Shown: positions 1 to 29,586 of the stretch, in pieces | Layout: each line of letters begins with the position of its first letter | Position numbering within the stretch: position 1 is the stretch's first letter | Assembly (NCBI RefSeq): GCF_036669915.1 | Contig: NC_089315.1 | Coordinates: forward strand, 24,939,436-25,003,435 | DNA from: Pocillopora verrucosa | Lineage: Eukaryota; Cnidaria; Anthozoa; Scleractinia; Pocilloporidae | Reading direction: 5' to 3' | DNA: 64,000 bases | The notes under the pieces: model-generated | What the model was told of the DNA's origin: nothing | The model's input: only the letters and a program-made list of their open reading frames with translations | Database searches by the model: none | Translations under genes and position numbers: made by a program

Positions 1-153
1 GCCACTTTAATAAAACAACTTTCTTTTTGGGAAAGCTCTCTGTAGAAGCTTGTAGTCCTTATGTAAAGTGCCTATGAATGTGTTTGTAGTTTTAGCACTA
101 TGGTCATTACTATTATTATTATTTACATGTAGTTTGACTGTTTTTTTCTTCAG

Positions 154-2050
<1,897 letters not shown>

Positions 2051-4366
2051 CAGGAGCAATGCAAGCACCTGAGTTTCTGCAATGCTGTTGTGCTAAGGAA
2101 ATATAGTATTACTTTTCAAACCTTAACACTTACTTCCATGTAACGTCCCTTTTACAAAATCAATACTTCCAGAAAGCAGGTGATCAGAATAGACAAACTC
2201 ATATAACTTCAAAAGTTTTCTCTGGATAATACACCCAATTCTTATCACTCATTCACAAGGAATTTACAGCTGGTATAAGGGAGACTTCTCTTTCTGATTT
2301 TGGGGGTGAAGGGTTGATAGTTATGGCCAGATTTGCTGCCAGTAGTGACAAACCATTTCTCCCCTTTTTGTGTAGAGCTACTGTTGTCAGCACCACTTTA
2401 ACTGTATCCTTGGCTTACATTTTACTCAATTGATAGTCATCTTTTCTTTTTGAGTTTCCCAAGCCAGTCAAAGGGCTGGAGAGAAATAGGATGCAGTAGC
2501 TAGTGTGCTTACTTTGAACAGTGGCCTGAAACATGGTGGTCAAACATCTGAGCATGTGCAAACCTTGTTATGATTAGGTGACACAAGTTCAGGTTGTCAG
2601 AACCAAATTAAGCAACTACACAAGCTACTTCTTTGTTAAGAAGTGTCACTTATCACTTAGGAGGCAATTTCAGAAACTAAGTTCTCCTACGGAGATTTGT
2701 AAATTGCATACATGGGAATGCAAGGCTGAATTTTGTACTTATTTCTGGCTTTTAGTTCTCACTCAAGTTTTGTGTTGCATAAATACCCTTTAATGTTTGT
2801 ATTATATTGTATTATTGTGTAATTGTGTTTTAAAACAGGACATAGATTCTGATACAATCCTTACTTGTAATTAGTCTAAAGAAAATAAACAAAATTGGAA
2901 AAATATTGCAGTAAAGAAGTTTTTGATCGTGTTCACATTGTATATTAAAGTTCATTAGACAATCATTTGTCTGATGAAGTGTGCTGAAAGTTTTAAGTAT
3001 AATCTCTACTGAAGTAAGAGCTTTTTTCACACCAGGTATACTTTCTCTGAGTTTTAGGGTGCCCTGTTACCATGAGTTTTACATCATTGTCATGACAACA
3101 CTTCCTCCAATACTGACTAAATCATATCTCCTTATCCTTTGTTTCTTTAAAGTGGTGGTAAATAGAAAGAATGACTGCTATTGTTGCAAATAAAAAAACT
3201 GGAATCAGAAACATGAAAGAAAATCTTTGGGAGGAAGGAACAATGAGCTTCTCCCATAGTCTTTGAGTTGCTTAGAGGTGCCGATTTAAGTGTCAGGTCA
3301 GGATATAAATGTAATTGTAAATGATAGCTTCCCTAAATAGCTCACTGTCACCTTTAATTCCTTATAAATTACTTTAAAGATCAAAACCGTTATTAATACA
3401 GGAACAATATCAGTCTAAGTACACCTGTATGGGTTAAAATGTTCAATATGGTATTGATCCTGTTTAACTTGTCCCAATTATTAGCATAAAAAAGTCAATT
3501 TTTAAGGAGAATATGTTTCAAGGGAATTCCAATCATGACGGCCACATTTCACGGAAAGAAGCAGAGAACACATGTTTATTAACAGCTGTAAAATAAGAAG
3601 TGCACCTCAATTAGAACAACACAAAACTTGAAGTTTTTACAACATAAAGATTTAAAATAGAGGAAACATTGTTCTGAAGTTGTATGAAAGTTTGCGTTGT
3701 CATTTTGCACAAGTACGAGATTTATTTGATATCTGAAACATAAAGATAAGTTATCAAATGTTGAAGAGTACAGTTTGGTATAACTAAGCTTAGGCAAATC
3801 AAGAGAAAAACACGCGGAACTTGTGCTTTAAGCAAATTTAAGACCATTTAAGAAATATGTGATTACTTGTTTATGATAAAAATAGATTTGTAATGGTGAT
3901 TGCTAGGGATTTGACTTCTTTTAATGTTTCCTTGATGGCTTGATGATTTAGAGAAAAAATTGTGTAATTCCTAAAAAATGGCACTGCTAAGACCCAATTG
4001 GATTTCGAGGATTACCAGTGATTTCATAACAGGTATAATAAACATTTAAATTTCACGTAATTTAATTTCAGTTTTGGAAGCGAACGTCAAATGTTTCAGG
4101 ATCGACCCTTTCTCAGCCAGTAAGCAAACACGAATCTCAGTATATCACGCGGGAGCCCTGGGTCTGAGATCCGGTAAGCCGTATTTCCCGGGCTCTTAAC
4201 ACGCGTGCGCAGATCAAGCGTGACTTTCGGAGCAATATTTTTTCTCTGTTCTCCTGTGCTCATTCGCTTGGCTTGACGTTAAATATCGCAGGAAGCTCCC
4301 CCGAAGATGACACCAATACTTCTCAGAAAACATTTTTGATTTCTTACGTCCACAATCCCGACTGTA
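2051..4366. other. wdr5-cop1 intergenic region
   Basis: This holds the presumed wdr5 3' UTR (AATAAA near 2882) and the cop1 upstream region. A GC-richer patch at about 4130-4210, with CCCGGG and ACGCGTGCGC, may be the cop1 core promoter. I see no further gene; short open frames here have no recognisable similarity. Confidence 0.5.
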
Positions 4367-17086
<12,720 letters not shown>

Positions 17087-19124
17087 GTTGGACTTCATAT
17101 AAGTTGTAGCCCTGTATATATTTTGCTTAGTCAGAAGCTCAGTTGTGCTGAAGGCTTATGTTACGTCGTAGTTGAAGTGTGGAATATATGTACAAAGTAT
17201 AGACAGCATAGTTTACAAACTATTCAGCTCGCTACAAAGCTATTTACGTCATAATAAAAAATATCTGCATGCTAAAAAAAATTCGAGGAACAAAAACAAT
17301 CAAAATTATTTTGCCTTACGAAACGACTCGGTGACTTTGGTGTATTTTAGTCGACAGTCGCAAAATGCCTTTGTTGTATCATACTCAAATACGGCGTTTA
17401 ATTTTATCTTCCCTCAACCCTTTAAACCCTAAGAGAGACCAGTATCTAATTTCCCCTTACAGTAATACTGCTAAATCATTCATTAAGATCAAAAGAATTA
17501 AGGAAATGATCGCCAACCGTAGAAGCTTTGCTTGTTAAACGAATTCTCCGTGTCAATACCTAAGGAAATGTATAGAGAAGAGACGGGTATTGAGAATATC
17601 GATACTGATGTTGTTAAAGATTTAAGAGTGAAAGAATATGGCGGTATATTATTGCAAGAAAAATATTGAATTGTACCATTGTATTTAGGTTATCCATCGT
17701 ATCCTGACGTAACGAAGAAAACGTCTCTCTATGTTACAGTCTTGTTCTTTAGGACAGTGTCGTTTAAGCGAAGAGATAAAAATGAAATAAACATAAAGCT
17801 TTGCAGTTGTACAAGATGAAATTGACGTTTTCATGGCGCTAAAGTGTCTGAAAGTTTTTCCTTTTGAATTATCTGTATGGTGTATCCAATCTTATGAGAG
17901 TTTCAATTTCTCACAATCACATTCACTCCAATCCCTCCATTCAATCTTAATTCAGGATTCTGAGTGTCTGGGACTCCCTCAACCGCTTGTAAACAGAGTT
18001 TTCCCTACTATTGTTTAACGGAAGGGGGAAAATCCCGCATAAGTCAAATCTAGGGCGATGTTTCAAGCTATCACATACTCTTGACTCCAGACTTTCTGGT
18101 GTTGATTGTTGCAAGCCCATCGACAACTGTGAGGGCCATATAGTGTTGAAAGCCATGGGAATATGCTGCTAGCAGCAGAGTCAGCTTCAATTGTGACCTC
18201 AATTACAGATAATTTTGAAAAAAATATTTCCTCAAGCGAATCATACCCTGTGCTTCTGCAGTCTTAACTGACAAAAAGGTCAGTACACTTGGTCTTCTGG
18301 AGGACAACACGTCACAAGTAACCGAACGTACCATAATTTTCTGGGTCTCAATCCACCTTTTTTACGCCTCGCTGAGAGGGGTGGGAGTGAGAGGAAGGAG
18401 CCTGTAGTGGTGGGCTAATGGTGATGCGCCACTGAGGTTCTTGAAACTAGATTGACTATCACGGGATTGCATTTTCACTATTTACCAGTATGGGGTTGCA
18501 AAGTTTCAGGATATTAGTGGTAATAAAGTTAAGGTAGGTAAGGATTTTGAATCGAAGATTTACAGATAAGAAGTTGCTACTAAGAGTGACCAACTTGGGA
18601 TTGCAATAATTACCCCCCCCCCCCCCGTTTTCTACACTTTAACCTCTATGCAACCCATAAGGCAATGCAAAGTTTCCAAAAACAGGAAACTGCTATCATA
18701 CATTAGTACTATCGTGTAAACTCGTAGAAGAAGACAAATGTACATGTAGTTATTTTTTATTAATGAAAAAATTTTCTAGCTCTCTTGAAATTCAAATTGA
18801 GAGGGTAAAGGGATAAATAAAAGGAATTGTTTGTAGTCTGATGCCCTCCAAGAACCCAAACTATCGAGAGTTTTACAATGGATGAAAAGAGCGAGAGAAT
18901 AATCAACTGATTTACCAACAAGCTGTACACACTATATTATACTTTCCTTTCTGTTTCATGTCCATTAGCAGCACAGACATTTCATTGATCAAAGTGATTA
19001 ACAACATAACCACCAAGCAATGTTCACCAATTTTTCAAGGTGCTTTTTAGAATTGTAAAAAGAGTGTGCCCCGATTGTATAAGGGTACAAATTGTTTAAG
19101 TCTCTTTTTCTACCATAAGCCAAG
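17087..19124. other. Convergent 3' region between cop1 and BiP
   Basis: No gene is recognised. A likely cop1 poly(A) signal AATAAA lies near 17786. A family 2 dispersed repeat is at about 17417-17600, and a poly-C run sits at about 18613-18626. Confidence 0.6.
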
Positions 19125-22886
<3,762 letters not shown>

Positions 22887-23006
22887 CTTTGGAATCTAGT
22901 TGAATTTTTCTTCCGACAACTCTGACACAGTTCAAACTCTCAGAAAACTACACAAAATTATTGACAAGGAAGACTCGAGCCGGTTGATATTTCGCTCGCC
23001 ATCACG

Positions 23007-23025
23007 CGTGGCCCTCACTGATTGG
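23007..23025 (-). promoter_or_regulatory. ER stress response element (ERSE)
   Basis: CGTGG, nine bases, ATTGG on the plus strand is an exact CCAAT-N9-CCACG in the BiP direction. It lies about 120 bp upstream of the BiP ATG. In animals this element is bound by NF-Y plus ATF6 or XBP1 and drives the unfolded protein response. Confidence 0.85.
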
Positions 23026-23039
23026 CCAAGCTGCTTCCT

Positions 23040-23058
23040 GGTGGCCTATTCTGATTGG
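23040..23058 (-). promoter_or_regulatory. ERSE-like site, one mismatch
   Basis: GGTGG, nine bases, ATTGG: a second ERSE spacing with one change in the CCACG half. It shares its CCAAT half with the ERSE-II at 23054. Confidence 0.65.
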
Positions 23059-23064
23059 TCCACG
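23054..23064. promoter_or_regulatory. ERSE-II site
   Basis: ATTGGTCCACG is an exact ATTGG-N-CCACG, the ERSE-II consensus, overlapping the preceding ERSE-like site. Confidence 0.8.
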
Positions 23065-23631
23065 CCATAGAGTTTCGTCATTTTGCTCGGATGAAGTTCG
23101 GTTGTCGTGTCAAAGCAAGAGTTTGCCACAGCTTACTTCCGGTTTCCCTGAACCCCCAAAATGACTCACAAGTCACGTTCAAACTGAAAAAGGAATTGCA
23201 TGTTCATCAAATAGCTTTATTTTGTCTTACTTCAAACGAAACATGCGTGATTTTCAAATAAAATCAAATTTCTCGGGGCGAATGTGATAGAATTCTTTTT
23301 CAAGGAAGATAAGGAAATATTAACAGTAACATCATTTTTCTACGATGAATCTTCGGCTTTTTCCGGTAAAATTCGTTGTTCACCGGGACGATGATAAGTG
23401 ATGTGTGGAAACGAGGTTTAACGTACAAAGCGCGGCCCACGAGGTTGTAAGGTACGACTTGAGGGTGAATGGCAACAAGTAGATGTAGTGAACTGCTTTA
23501 AAATATTGCTTACTTTTGTGCGTGATATCTGTTCAAGACCTCAACTGCTCGTTAGAAAAGCGCAGACTCATACTACGCGCTGTTTCGCCCCATTTTTAAA
23601 TGGGGTGAAACTTAAAAGTCTCAAGGTCGTT

Positions 23632-23647
23632 TCCAAGATGGCGCTCC
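23632..23647 (+). promoter_or_regulatory. YY1-like initiator of the snoRNA host gene
   Basis: CCAAGATGGCGCTCC matches the YY1 consensus AAGATGGCG common at start sites of ribosomal-protein and translation genes. It lies about 750 bp from the BiP ATG, on the opposite strand, where the host gene should begin. No transcript evidence is available. Confidence 0.5.
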
Positions 23648-24040
23648 AGCTCCCCTATTGATAACCGACGCAAGGTACTATATATTGAAGTCGTTATAAG
23701 TTGATTGATGTCATTTTTGCTAAAGGTGTATAAACTTTTTTATTTGAACTGTCTTTTGTAGTTACCCAAATTGAAAAAAGTTTCAGTGTAGATTGTCCCG
23801 TTAATGAGCACATTAGACCAAGAGCACGTGGTATTACGATTGATTAAATGAAATGCAGAGTACGAAGTCGACCATTTCGTTTATCTTAAACAGCCGTTTT
23901 CAAAGGTAAATGAACTCTCTCAAGTATTGTTCGCCATAATCATGAAACTCTTTCCCAATGAGAACTAAGAACCAGATGGAAAGATCATTGAGATTGTGGT
24001 GAATAATCACGGCATCAAGCGAGAACAGTGAGTTGACTGT

Positions 24041-24121
24041 GTACCAGTGATGAACTTGTTAAATGGGAATCTCTCTTAGTGCGTCAGTGAAGAGAATCAT
24101 GACTGTGTTAACTGAAGGTAC
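24041..24121 (+). ncRNA. SNORD79: Box C/D snoRNA, SNORD79-like
   Basis: Stem GTACC/GGTAC closes C box AGTGATGA (24046-24053) and D box CTGA (24112-24115). The internal guide TGGGAATCTC is complementary to GAGATTCCCA of 28S rRNA, the SNORD79 target region. The D' box after it is degenerate (CTTA). Located in the first resolved intron of the host gene. Confidence 0.75.
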
Positions 24122-25318
24122 ACTTTTTCTGTCCTTCTAAAAACAGCCCCACTTTAGTTTTTTTACTCTTTGAAATTTCAAATACATCCTTTATCCCATT
24201 AGGTGAAAACTCCAGACAACCCTTCCTAAAAGGTAAGTTCTAATGCTTTGATTAAGTGAGCTATTTTTAGTAGCAAAGACAGTTAATTTGTGCATTACGT
24301 GTCATACTACTGTTGCAAGACTATGACATGGTGAAGCATATCAATTATGTGAGTTTCAGTTTTTGCAGACAATCTATCTCATGCAAACAGTCCTTGATAT
24401 GCAAAAATCAGTTCCAGCAGTATAAAATTCAGCAAAATAACACACTCCAAAATTGAACCATCCCTAATCAAATGAAAAAATTGGGCATGTGAGTCAGGTG
24501 TCAGTAAGTGTTATTATATTTAGATTTGCTGAAAGTATCCTTATACTTCTATAAAGCTGGCTACTGTATGATTTGACAAGTCAGGAAGTTGGAGTATATT
24601 AGGATTCCTTCCCTCTTAATCTTCTGCTTGAAGAGAAAATGGAAAAAGAGTTCCTAGCAAAAATTTCAGTTATCTTGAACTTCAGTTACCTAGTATCTCA
24701 GATATCAGCGAAAATTCAATGTAGCAATACAAGTCCCCTAGGTCCTCTATTGCTTGGGGTGAAAGGGGGGGGGGGGGTTCTGAGGATTTTGGTTGTCAGA
24801 ACAGAATTTACCTGATCCTCCCATAAGGTGCAGTACTCTGTTGGTGAGAACTGACCCCCTGGGTTGCCCTTGAGAGCCATATTATCCCTTCTCAAAATGT
24901 TTGTAGACCCCCACCCCCTTCACATCAGGGGATAAACAACAACTGGTCCCTAATCTGTTTTTCATGCTACTTAGTGATGAGAATACCCCAGTATCTGTTA
25001 TGTGCACCTGATGAAATAACCTATGACACAGAAGGCTTTGAAATTGGAAGCTTTGTGATGTGTGATCGATAGGCCTGATGCATGATAACTTTGTTAAATA
25101 TTTTTCATGGTTACAAAAGTGATTGAAAAAAAATTGTGCTGATTCGATCGTTTCTCTACTTTACAGAGAAAGGTCAAAGTGAATAACGGTTCAGAGAAAG
25201 GCAAACCGGTAAGAAGTTTTCAAATATTGGATTCAAATTAGTTTTTGGGGTGGAGTTAAAATTACCATTGTTGTGTTTTTCAAGTGTGTGTGATTCATTG
25301 GTATTGACAGTGTTTCTT

Positions 25319-25398
25319 GTGCCAGTGATGATTTCAATATTTGCTAGTTGATCATTGAGATGTGATGACAACTTTTTCCACCAAGATCGCTGAGGCAC
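25319..25398 (+). ncRNA. SNORD24: Box C/D snoRNA, SNORD24 (U24)
   Basis: Stem GTGCC/GGCAC closes C box AGTGATGA (25324-25331) and D box CTGA (25390-25393); a C' box TGTGATGA is present. The guide CCACCAAGATCG directly before the D box and AATATTTGCTA in the first half both match U24, pairing with GATCTTGGTGG and TAGCAAATATT of 28S rRNA. Human SNORD24 sits in an RPL7A intron, so its place here is unusual. Confidence 0.85.
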
Positions 25399-26660
25399 TT
25401 TTACACAGTCTGAAAGTGCAAGAGCTGACTTAACCTTTTTCAACCCTTCAACTCTCAGAAGTGATTAACATGGAACTTCTCCCTATAATATCCATACCTT
25501 AGGTAATGAGAATACTCAGACTTATCAGGTGGAAGTTTTCATCTTGATCTAACACTACATTCTCATTACTAATTTACAAGGAAATTTGTAGAAGCTAGAG
25601 GGGCGAATTAACAATTAGATCTTGGGAGCCAAAGGGTTAAGACTGCTCAGGTCACAGAGAATTTTATATTAAATTATTTCTGTTTAGGGCAGGTGTTCAT
25701 ACACTTATATTAAGTATGTTTCAATGTCCAAGGTCAGTGGTGCATTTCATGAGCCAATGCAGGATGTGTCCAACAAGATTTGAGGGTAGATTTTACTGGG
25801 TGTGCTGTCATCGTTGTTTTCATCGTCACATCATGTTAGAAAAGCTGCCCTGGATTCTTACTCTCAATTTTCCTTGAACAAAGTGAGTGTCATCAATTAT
25901 CAGACTCAGTAGACTATTGATAGAAGTAGATACGTTAATTTTTGTCATTCAAGATTGCATATGCTCTACTACATGTAGATAATCAAGTATTCCCCTTCTC
26001 AGTATTTAAGAGAGCTCTGATTGATGACTGGTGTGTGATGACTGGTGTGTGATGACTGCATAGTTCAACTGAACATTTTTGTAATGAGGTTGACATTAGC
26101 TCTATCTGACACTGTGTCTGTGATAACAAGGGGTTAGAATCATGTAGTTAACATGCCTAACCCTGTTCTTGAATGTGGTACATGCACATCCTAATTAAAT
26201 CTGCTATTCTTTTTGTTTCAGGGAGCTTTTGAATGGAGAAACTTGCAAAGCTTGGTGTGGTTTTCTTTTGGGGTAGGTGGTAATTTGATCCAAAAACATG
26301 CAAATTACATCTAAATGATATTTAATCTTTTAATCTCTTAAGAGTGATGGCTGCTAATTTCTCGTTTATATCAAATGCAAAGGTCGTGTAAATAAAGGAA
26401 ATGATCACAACTTTAAGAAGCTCCTGATTGTCAGACAAATTCTCCTAGTCAGTACTATTAGAAATGTGTGGTGAACAGTGGGGAAAATATAACTACTAAT
26501 GTTAGTGCGTAAAGGGTTAAATCTCTGTAAATAAGGCTCTCTGTTTTCAACAAAGTGATTTAGTTATTTGTGATCTTAGATTTTCTCTTAACTTGCTCCT
26601 GTAAGAGGCTGGCCTTCTTCATATTCAAAGAAGTCTACAAGTTTTTGCCTTACCTAATGT

Positions 26661-26728
26661 GGGTTGTGATGAGTTCATAGTTCAGCCGATTGCTGATGAT
26701 GATAATTTTCCCCCCTATATGAAACCGC
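26661..26728 (+). ncRNA. Degenerating SNORD80 copy
   Basis: GTGATGA, CATAGTTCAGC and a C' TGATGATGA match SNORD80, but the D box is ATGA instead of CTGA and the guide CGCCCCTAT has a G-to-C change. The closing stem is only GGTT/AACC. It is likely a decaying duplicate of the snoRNA in the next intron. Confidence 0.7.
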
Positions 26729-27037
26729 CCCTAAGGTCTGATTGAAAAAACTTCCAAGTTTCTTTCTGGTGTCTAACAAACAACTGCGTGTCTCATTCTA
26801 ATTGAAGCTAATTGTTTTTATTTCAGGGAGTGAATGGCATAAGAAATTTGCACAGCTTTTATTTTTGTGGTTCCTATTTGTGTTTGTAATGAGGTGAGGT
26901 AAAGTCAAATTATAAAATGATAATACAGTTGCCTTTGCTACAAGTCATCAGTGATCATAGATTTTCTTGACTTGCTCCTCTGAGAGGCTGGCCTTGAATG
27001 TTATTAAGGAAGTTTTCAAGCTGTTGCATTACTTGGT

Positions 27038-27107
27038 GTGGTTCATGATGAGTTCATAGTTCAGCTGATTGATGGTGACGATAAACTTCGCCCCTATCTG
27101 AAACCAC
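27038..27107 (+). ncRNA. SNORD80: Box C/D snoRNA, SNORD80 (U80)
   Basis: A six-pair stem GTGGTT/AACCAC closes C box ATGATGA (27045-27051) and D box CTGA (27098-27101). The guide TTCGCCCCTAT before D pairs with ATAGGGGCGAA of 28S rRNA. The guide CATAGTTCAG before D' (CTGA) pairs with CTGAACTATG. Both guides match human SNORD80, a GAS5 snoRNA. Confidence 0.87.
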
Positions 27108-27259
27108 CAAAAAGGTTTAACTGAAAAAGTTGAAATTCCTTTTCTTTGTCTAACGATTGGGTACTTATCTTAGGTACACTGCCAAGACCTAACCAAGCAA
27201 GATTTTTGAGGTGAGGTAAGCATGATCAACATGTGATGACAACTTGTATTGTTGAGTCT

Positions 27260-27343
27260 GGTGCAAGTGATGACCTCCAGAATAGGGACATAATAAAGTC
27301 ACTCTGTGACTTGATTAGAAAATCTGGTTTTGCCTGATGCACC
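27260..27343 (+). ncRNA. Box C/D snoRNA, target uncertain
   Basis: A perfect six-pair stem GGTGCA/TGCACC closes C box AGTGATGA (27266-27273) and D box CTGA (27334-27337). The first half contains TAGGGACA, complementary to TGTCCCTA of 28S rRNA as in SNORD74. The D-box guide ATCTGGTTTTGC has no rRNA match I recall. It could be a diverged SNORD74 or a guide not previously described. Confidence 0.7.
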
Positions 27344-28122
27344 TCTTGTATTTGGTATCCTGTTTTCAAATTGTTTGGTACATGTCATGATCTTTAACCC
27401 TACAACCCCTGAGAATGACTGGATTTTAACTTCTCCTTACAGCATCATCTTGGAATCCAACATAAACCCTTTATACCCTAACATCAATATTCATATTCTC
27501 CATACTGTTATCTGTACATTTACCAAGGTGCTGACAAGGAGGATTTGTCTAACAATCAAGAGTTTCTGTAGTTGGTGATCATTTCCTCTCTTCTCTTAAC
27601 ACTGATGTGTGATTCAGTAGTGATATTGTAAGGAGAAATTAGATGCTAGTCACTCCTAGGGGTTAAAGGGTTAAGATCCCAAGAATAAAGGAAACGATAG
27701 GCAGCTAAAGGAGCTCTTGATTGTCAAACAAATTCTCCTAATCAGCACCTCAGGAAATGTTGGGAAAACAGTAAAGGGTTAAACTTAAAAACTCCTCTCT
27801 GTGGTTTTAATTGTACACAAGGTTTTTTCATTTGTATTTTTTTAACCACTTGTTCTTCCTTTTTGTCCTGGATGTTTAGAATACCAGTGGTTTAAAGCAG
27901 GCAGGTTAAAGATCAGAAGTTGAGCCACTGTCGTGGTAAGTGAAATTTTATTGCTAATTGATTCCCCTTTTCATTCCTGGTATATCTGAAAATTTTCATC
28001 AATTAATTATTGAGTGCTTTGATTTTTTGAAAAAAAATTGATGGCAGTGATTCTACTGGTCCTGTGATTTAATTGAAATTTTTAACAAGATGTATTTATT
28101 TTGATGTTTGTCAATCATGGAT

Positions 28123-28199
28123 GTGGCCAATGATGCATAAAGTATTTGCTACTCTTGAATATAGCTGATGATAAATATCACCAAAATTTCTGAGGCCAC
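28123..28199 (+). ncRNA. SNORD76: Box C/D snoRNA, SNORD76-like
   Basis: Stem GTGGCC/GGCCAC closes C box AATGATGC (last base off consensus) and D box CTGA (28190-28193), with a C' CTGATGATA. The stretch TATTTGCTACTCTTGA matches the first half of human SNORD76 and pairs with GTAGCAAATA of 28S rRNA. Confidence 0.78.
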
Positions 28200-28645
28200 T
28201 TTGTGGAGACTGTTTCAGGGATGTTCTATAAGGCACAAAGGTTAAAATGCACCAATTACTGTAGTTGAAACTTTGACAACAACAGATTAGAGTTCTTGGG
28301 GTTCAATGATAGATCCTTCTCTGGTTACAATCTTGCAAATTGGTATGTTTGAATATTATAAGAGATCAAACATGATATGTTTGTGATGTGGGAAGTCAAT
28401 GATCAACTAAGGCATGCTACAGATATGCAGGATGGCAAAGTGGTTGATTGCTGAACTAGCATTTTGGTGACCCAGAGAAGCCTTAATGGAGAATTGGTCA
28501 ATCATGATTACTTGTTGATTTTTAATTCTATTTCCATGTGATAGCGAGGTATTTTCTCATTATGTCTCATCAAATAACTGACGTTGTACATGTAGGTTGT
28601 GATTTGGGATCAAGTGTTATGCTCCTTTAGTTTACAAGGTAATTA

Positions 28646-29095
28646 CAGGGCGTGAAATTGCGCCTAATACAGGCGCCAATGCGACTAAATTTTTTACTTT
28701 GGCAACCAAATCCTGAAAATTGCCAAATTGGCGAGTAGAATGTTTCATCATAACCGTACTTAGAGATATAGTAAATTAAAAAGATTTGCAAAGATAAATC
28801 CGTGGCAAACTTCCTCGTTAAGTTTGTTTCCAAAACACAGCACATGCATCTCAATTGATAACTAGATTTAGGATGGATTTAGGCGAGCTTAAATGTTGCA
28901 TATCATCCATTCTATTGTCCACTTTGTAGTATGTTAAAGATCTTTTCCCTAACTTAATTCCTAGAACGATGACAGTGTAAAAAAAGGGTTTGTTTGTCTT
29001 TGAAAATGGCAACCAACTTTTTTTGAATTGGCTACCACTTTGAATAATTTAGGAGCCTAATGGCTATCAGAAAAAAAAATCAATTTCACGCCCTG
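28646..29095. mobile_element. CAGGGCG-terminal DNA element, 450 bp, in last-but-one host intron
   Basis: Inverted termini CAGGGCGTGAAATTG and CAATTTCACGCCCTG are flanked by AATTA on both sides (28641-28645, 29096-29100). Units B (near 37430) and C (near 46388) have the uninterrupted site GGTAATTATTG, giving two empty-site controls. No transposase frame is seen, so it is non-autonomous. Confidence 0.88.
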
Positions 29096-29505
29096 AATTA
29101 TTGTGTTTGCATTGTGTTTGCATATCCTGAAGACTAAAAGTTTGTGGAAAACCAGAGCAGTTGCCTCTCTTTGAGTTCAAGTTCTATTGTAAAGGGGGCT
29201 TTAGTCATAAAGAAAAATAAAAGGAAAATAAAAGTTGTATTCATATTTTTCTAGGTCCATCATACTTGATTCATAAACTTGATTCTGCCATGGAAATCAT
29301 GGGAACAGATGGACAATAATTTTCTCAGAATACATTTAGCAAGGTGAGAAATATATTGAGTAAATAATCATTTTTGCAGTATTTTCAGCCAAGTCCTGAT
29401 TGTTTACAATGGAAAACAGCGAAAAAATGTCATGGAAAAGGTTGTGGATCATGATGGTATTATCCTTAGTTTGGAAGATAATGCTCAGTGTTCAAACCCC
29501 CAGTT

Positions 29506-29586
29506 GAAAGCCAGTGACGACTTAATATATTCAGTCATAATCCACTGATATTTACTTCTGAAGACTACATTAATACTGAGGCTATC
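29506..29586 (+). ncRNA. Box C/D snoRNA in last host intron, copy A
   Basis: Stem GAAAGCC/GGCTATC (one mismatch), C box AGTGACGA (29513-29520), D' CTGA (29545-29548) and D CTGA (29576-29579). The guide CAGTCATAATCC before D' is complementary over 12 bases to GGATTATGACTG near the 3' end of 28S rRNA. I do not assign a human name. Confidence 0.75.

Noticed and set aside
24965-25085. Possible box C/D snoRNA with AGTGATGAG and CTGA
   Set aside because: The spacing is too long, the CATGC/GCATG pairing is far from the boxes, and neither guide matches rRNA that I recall.
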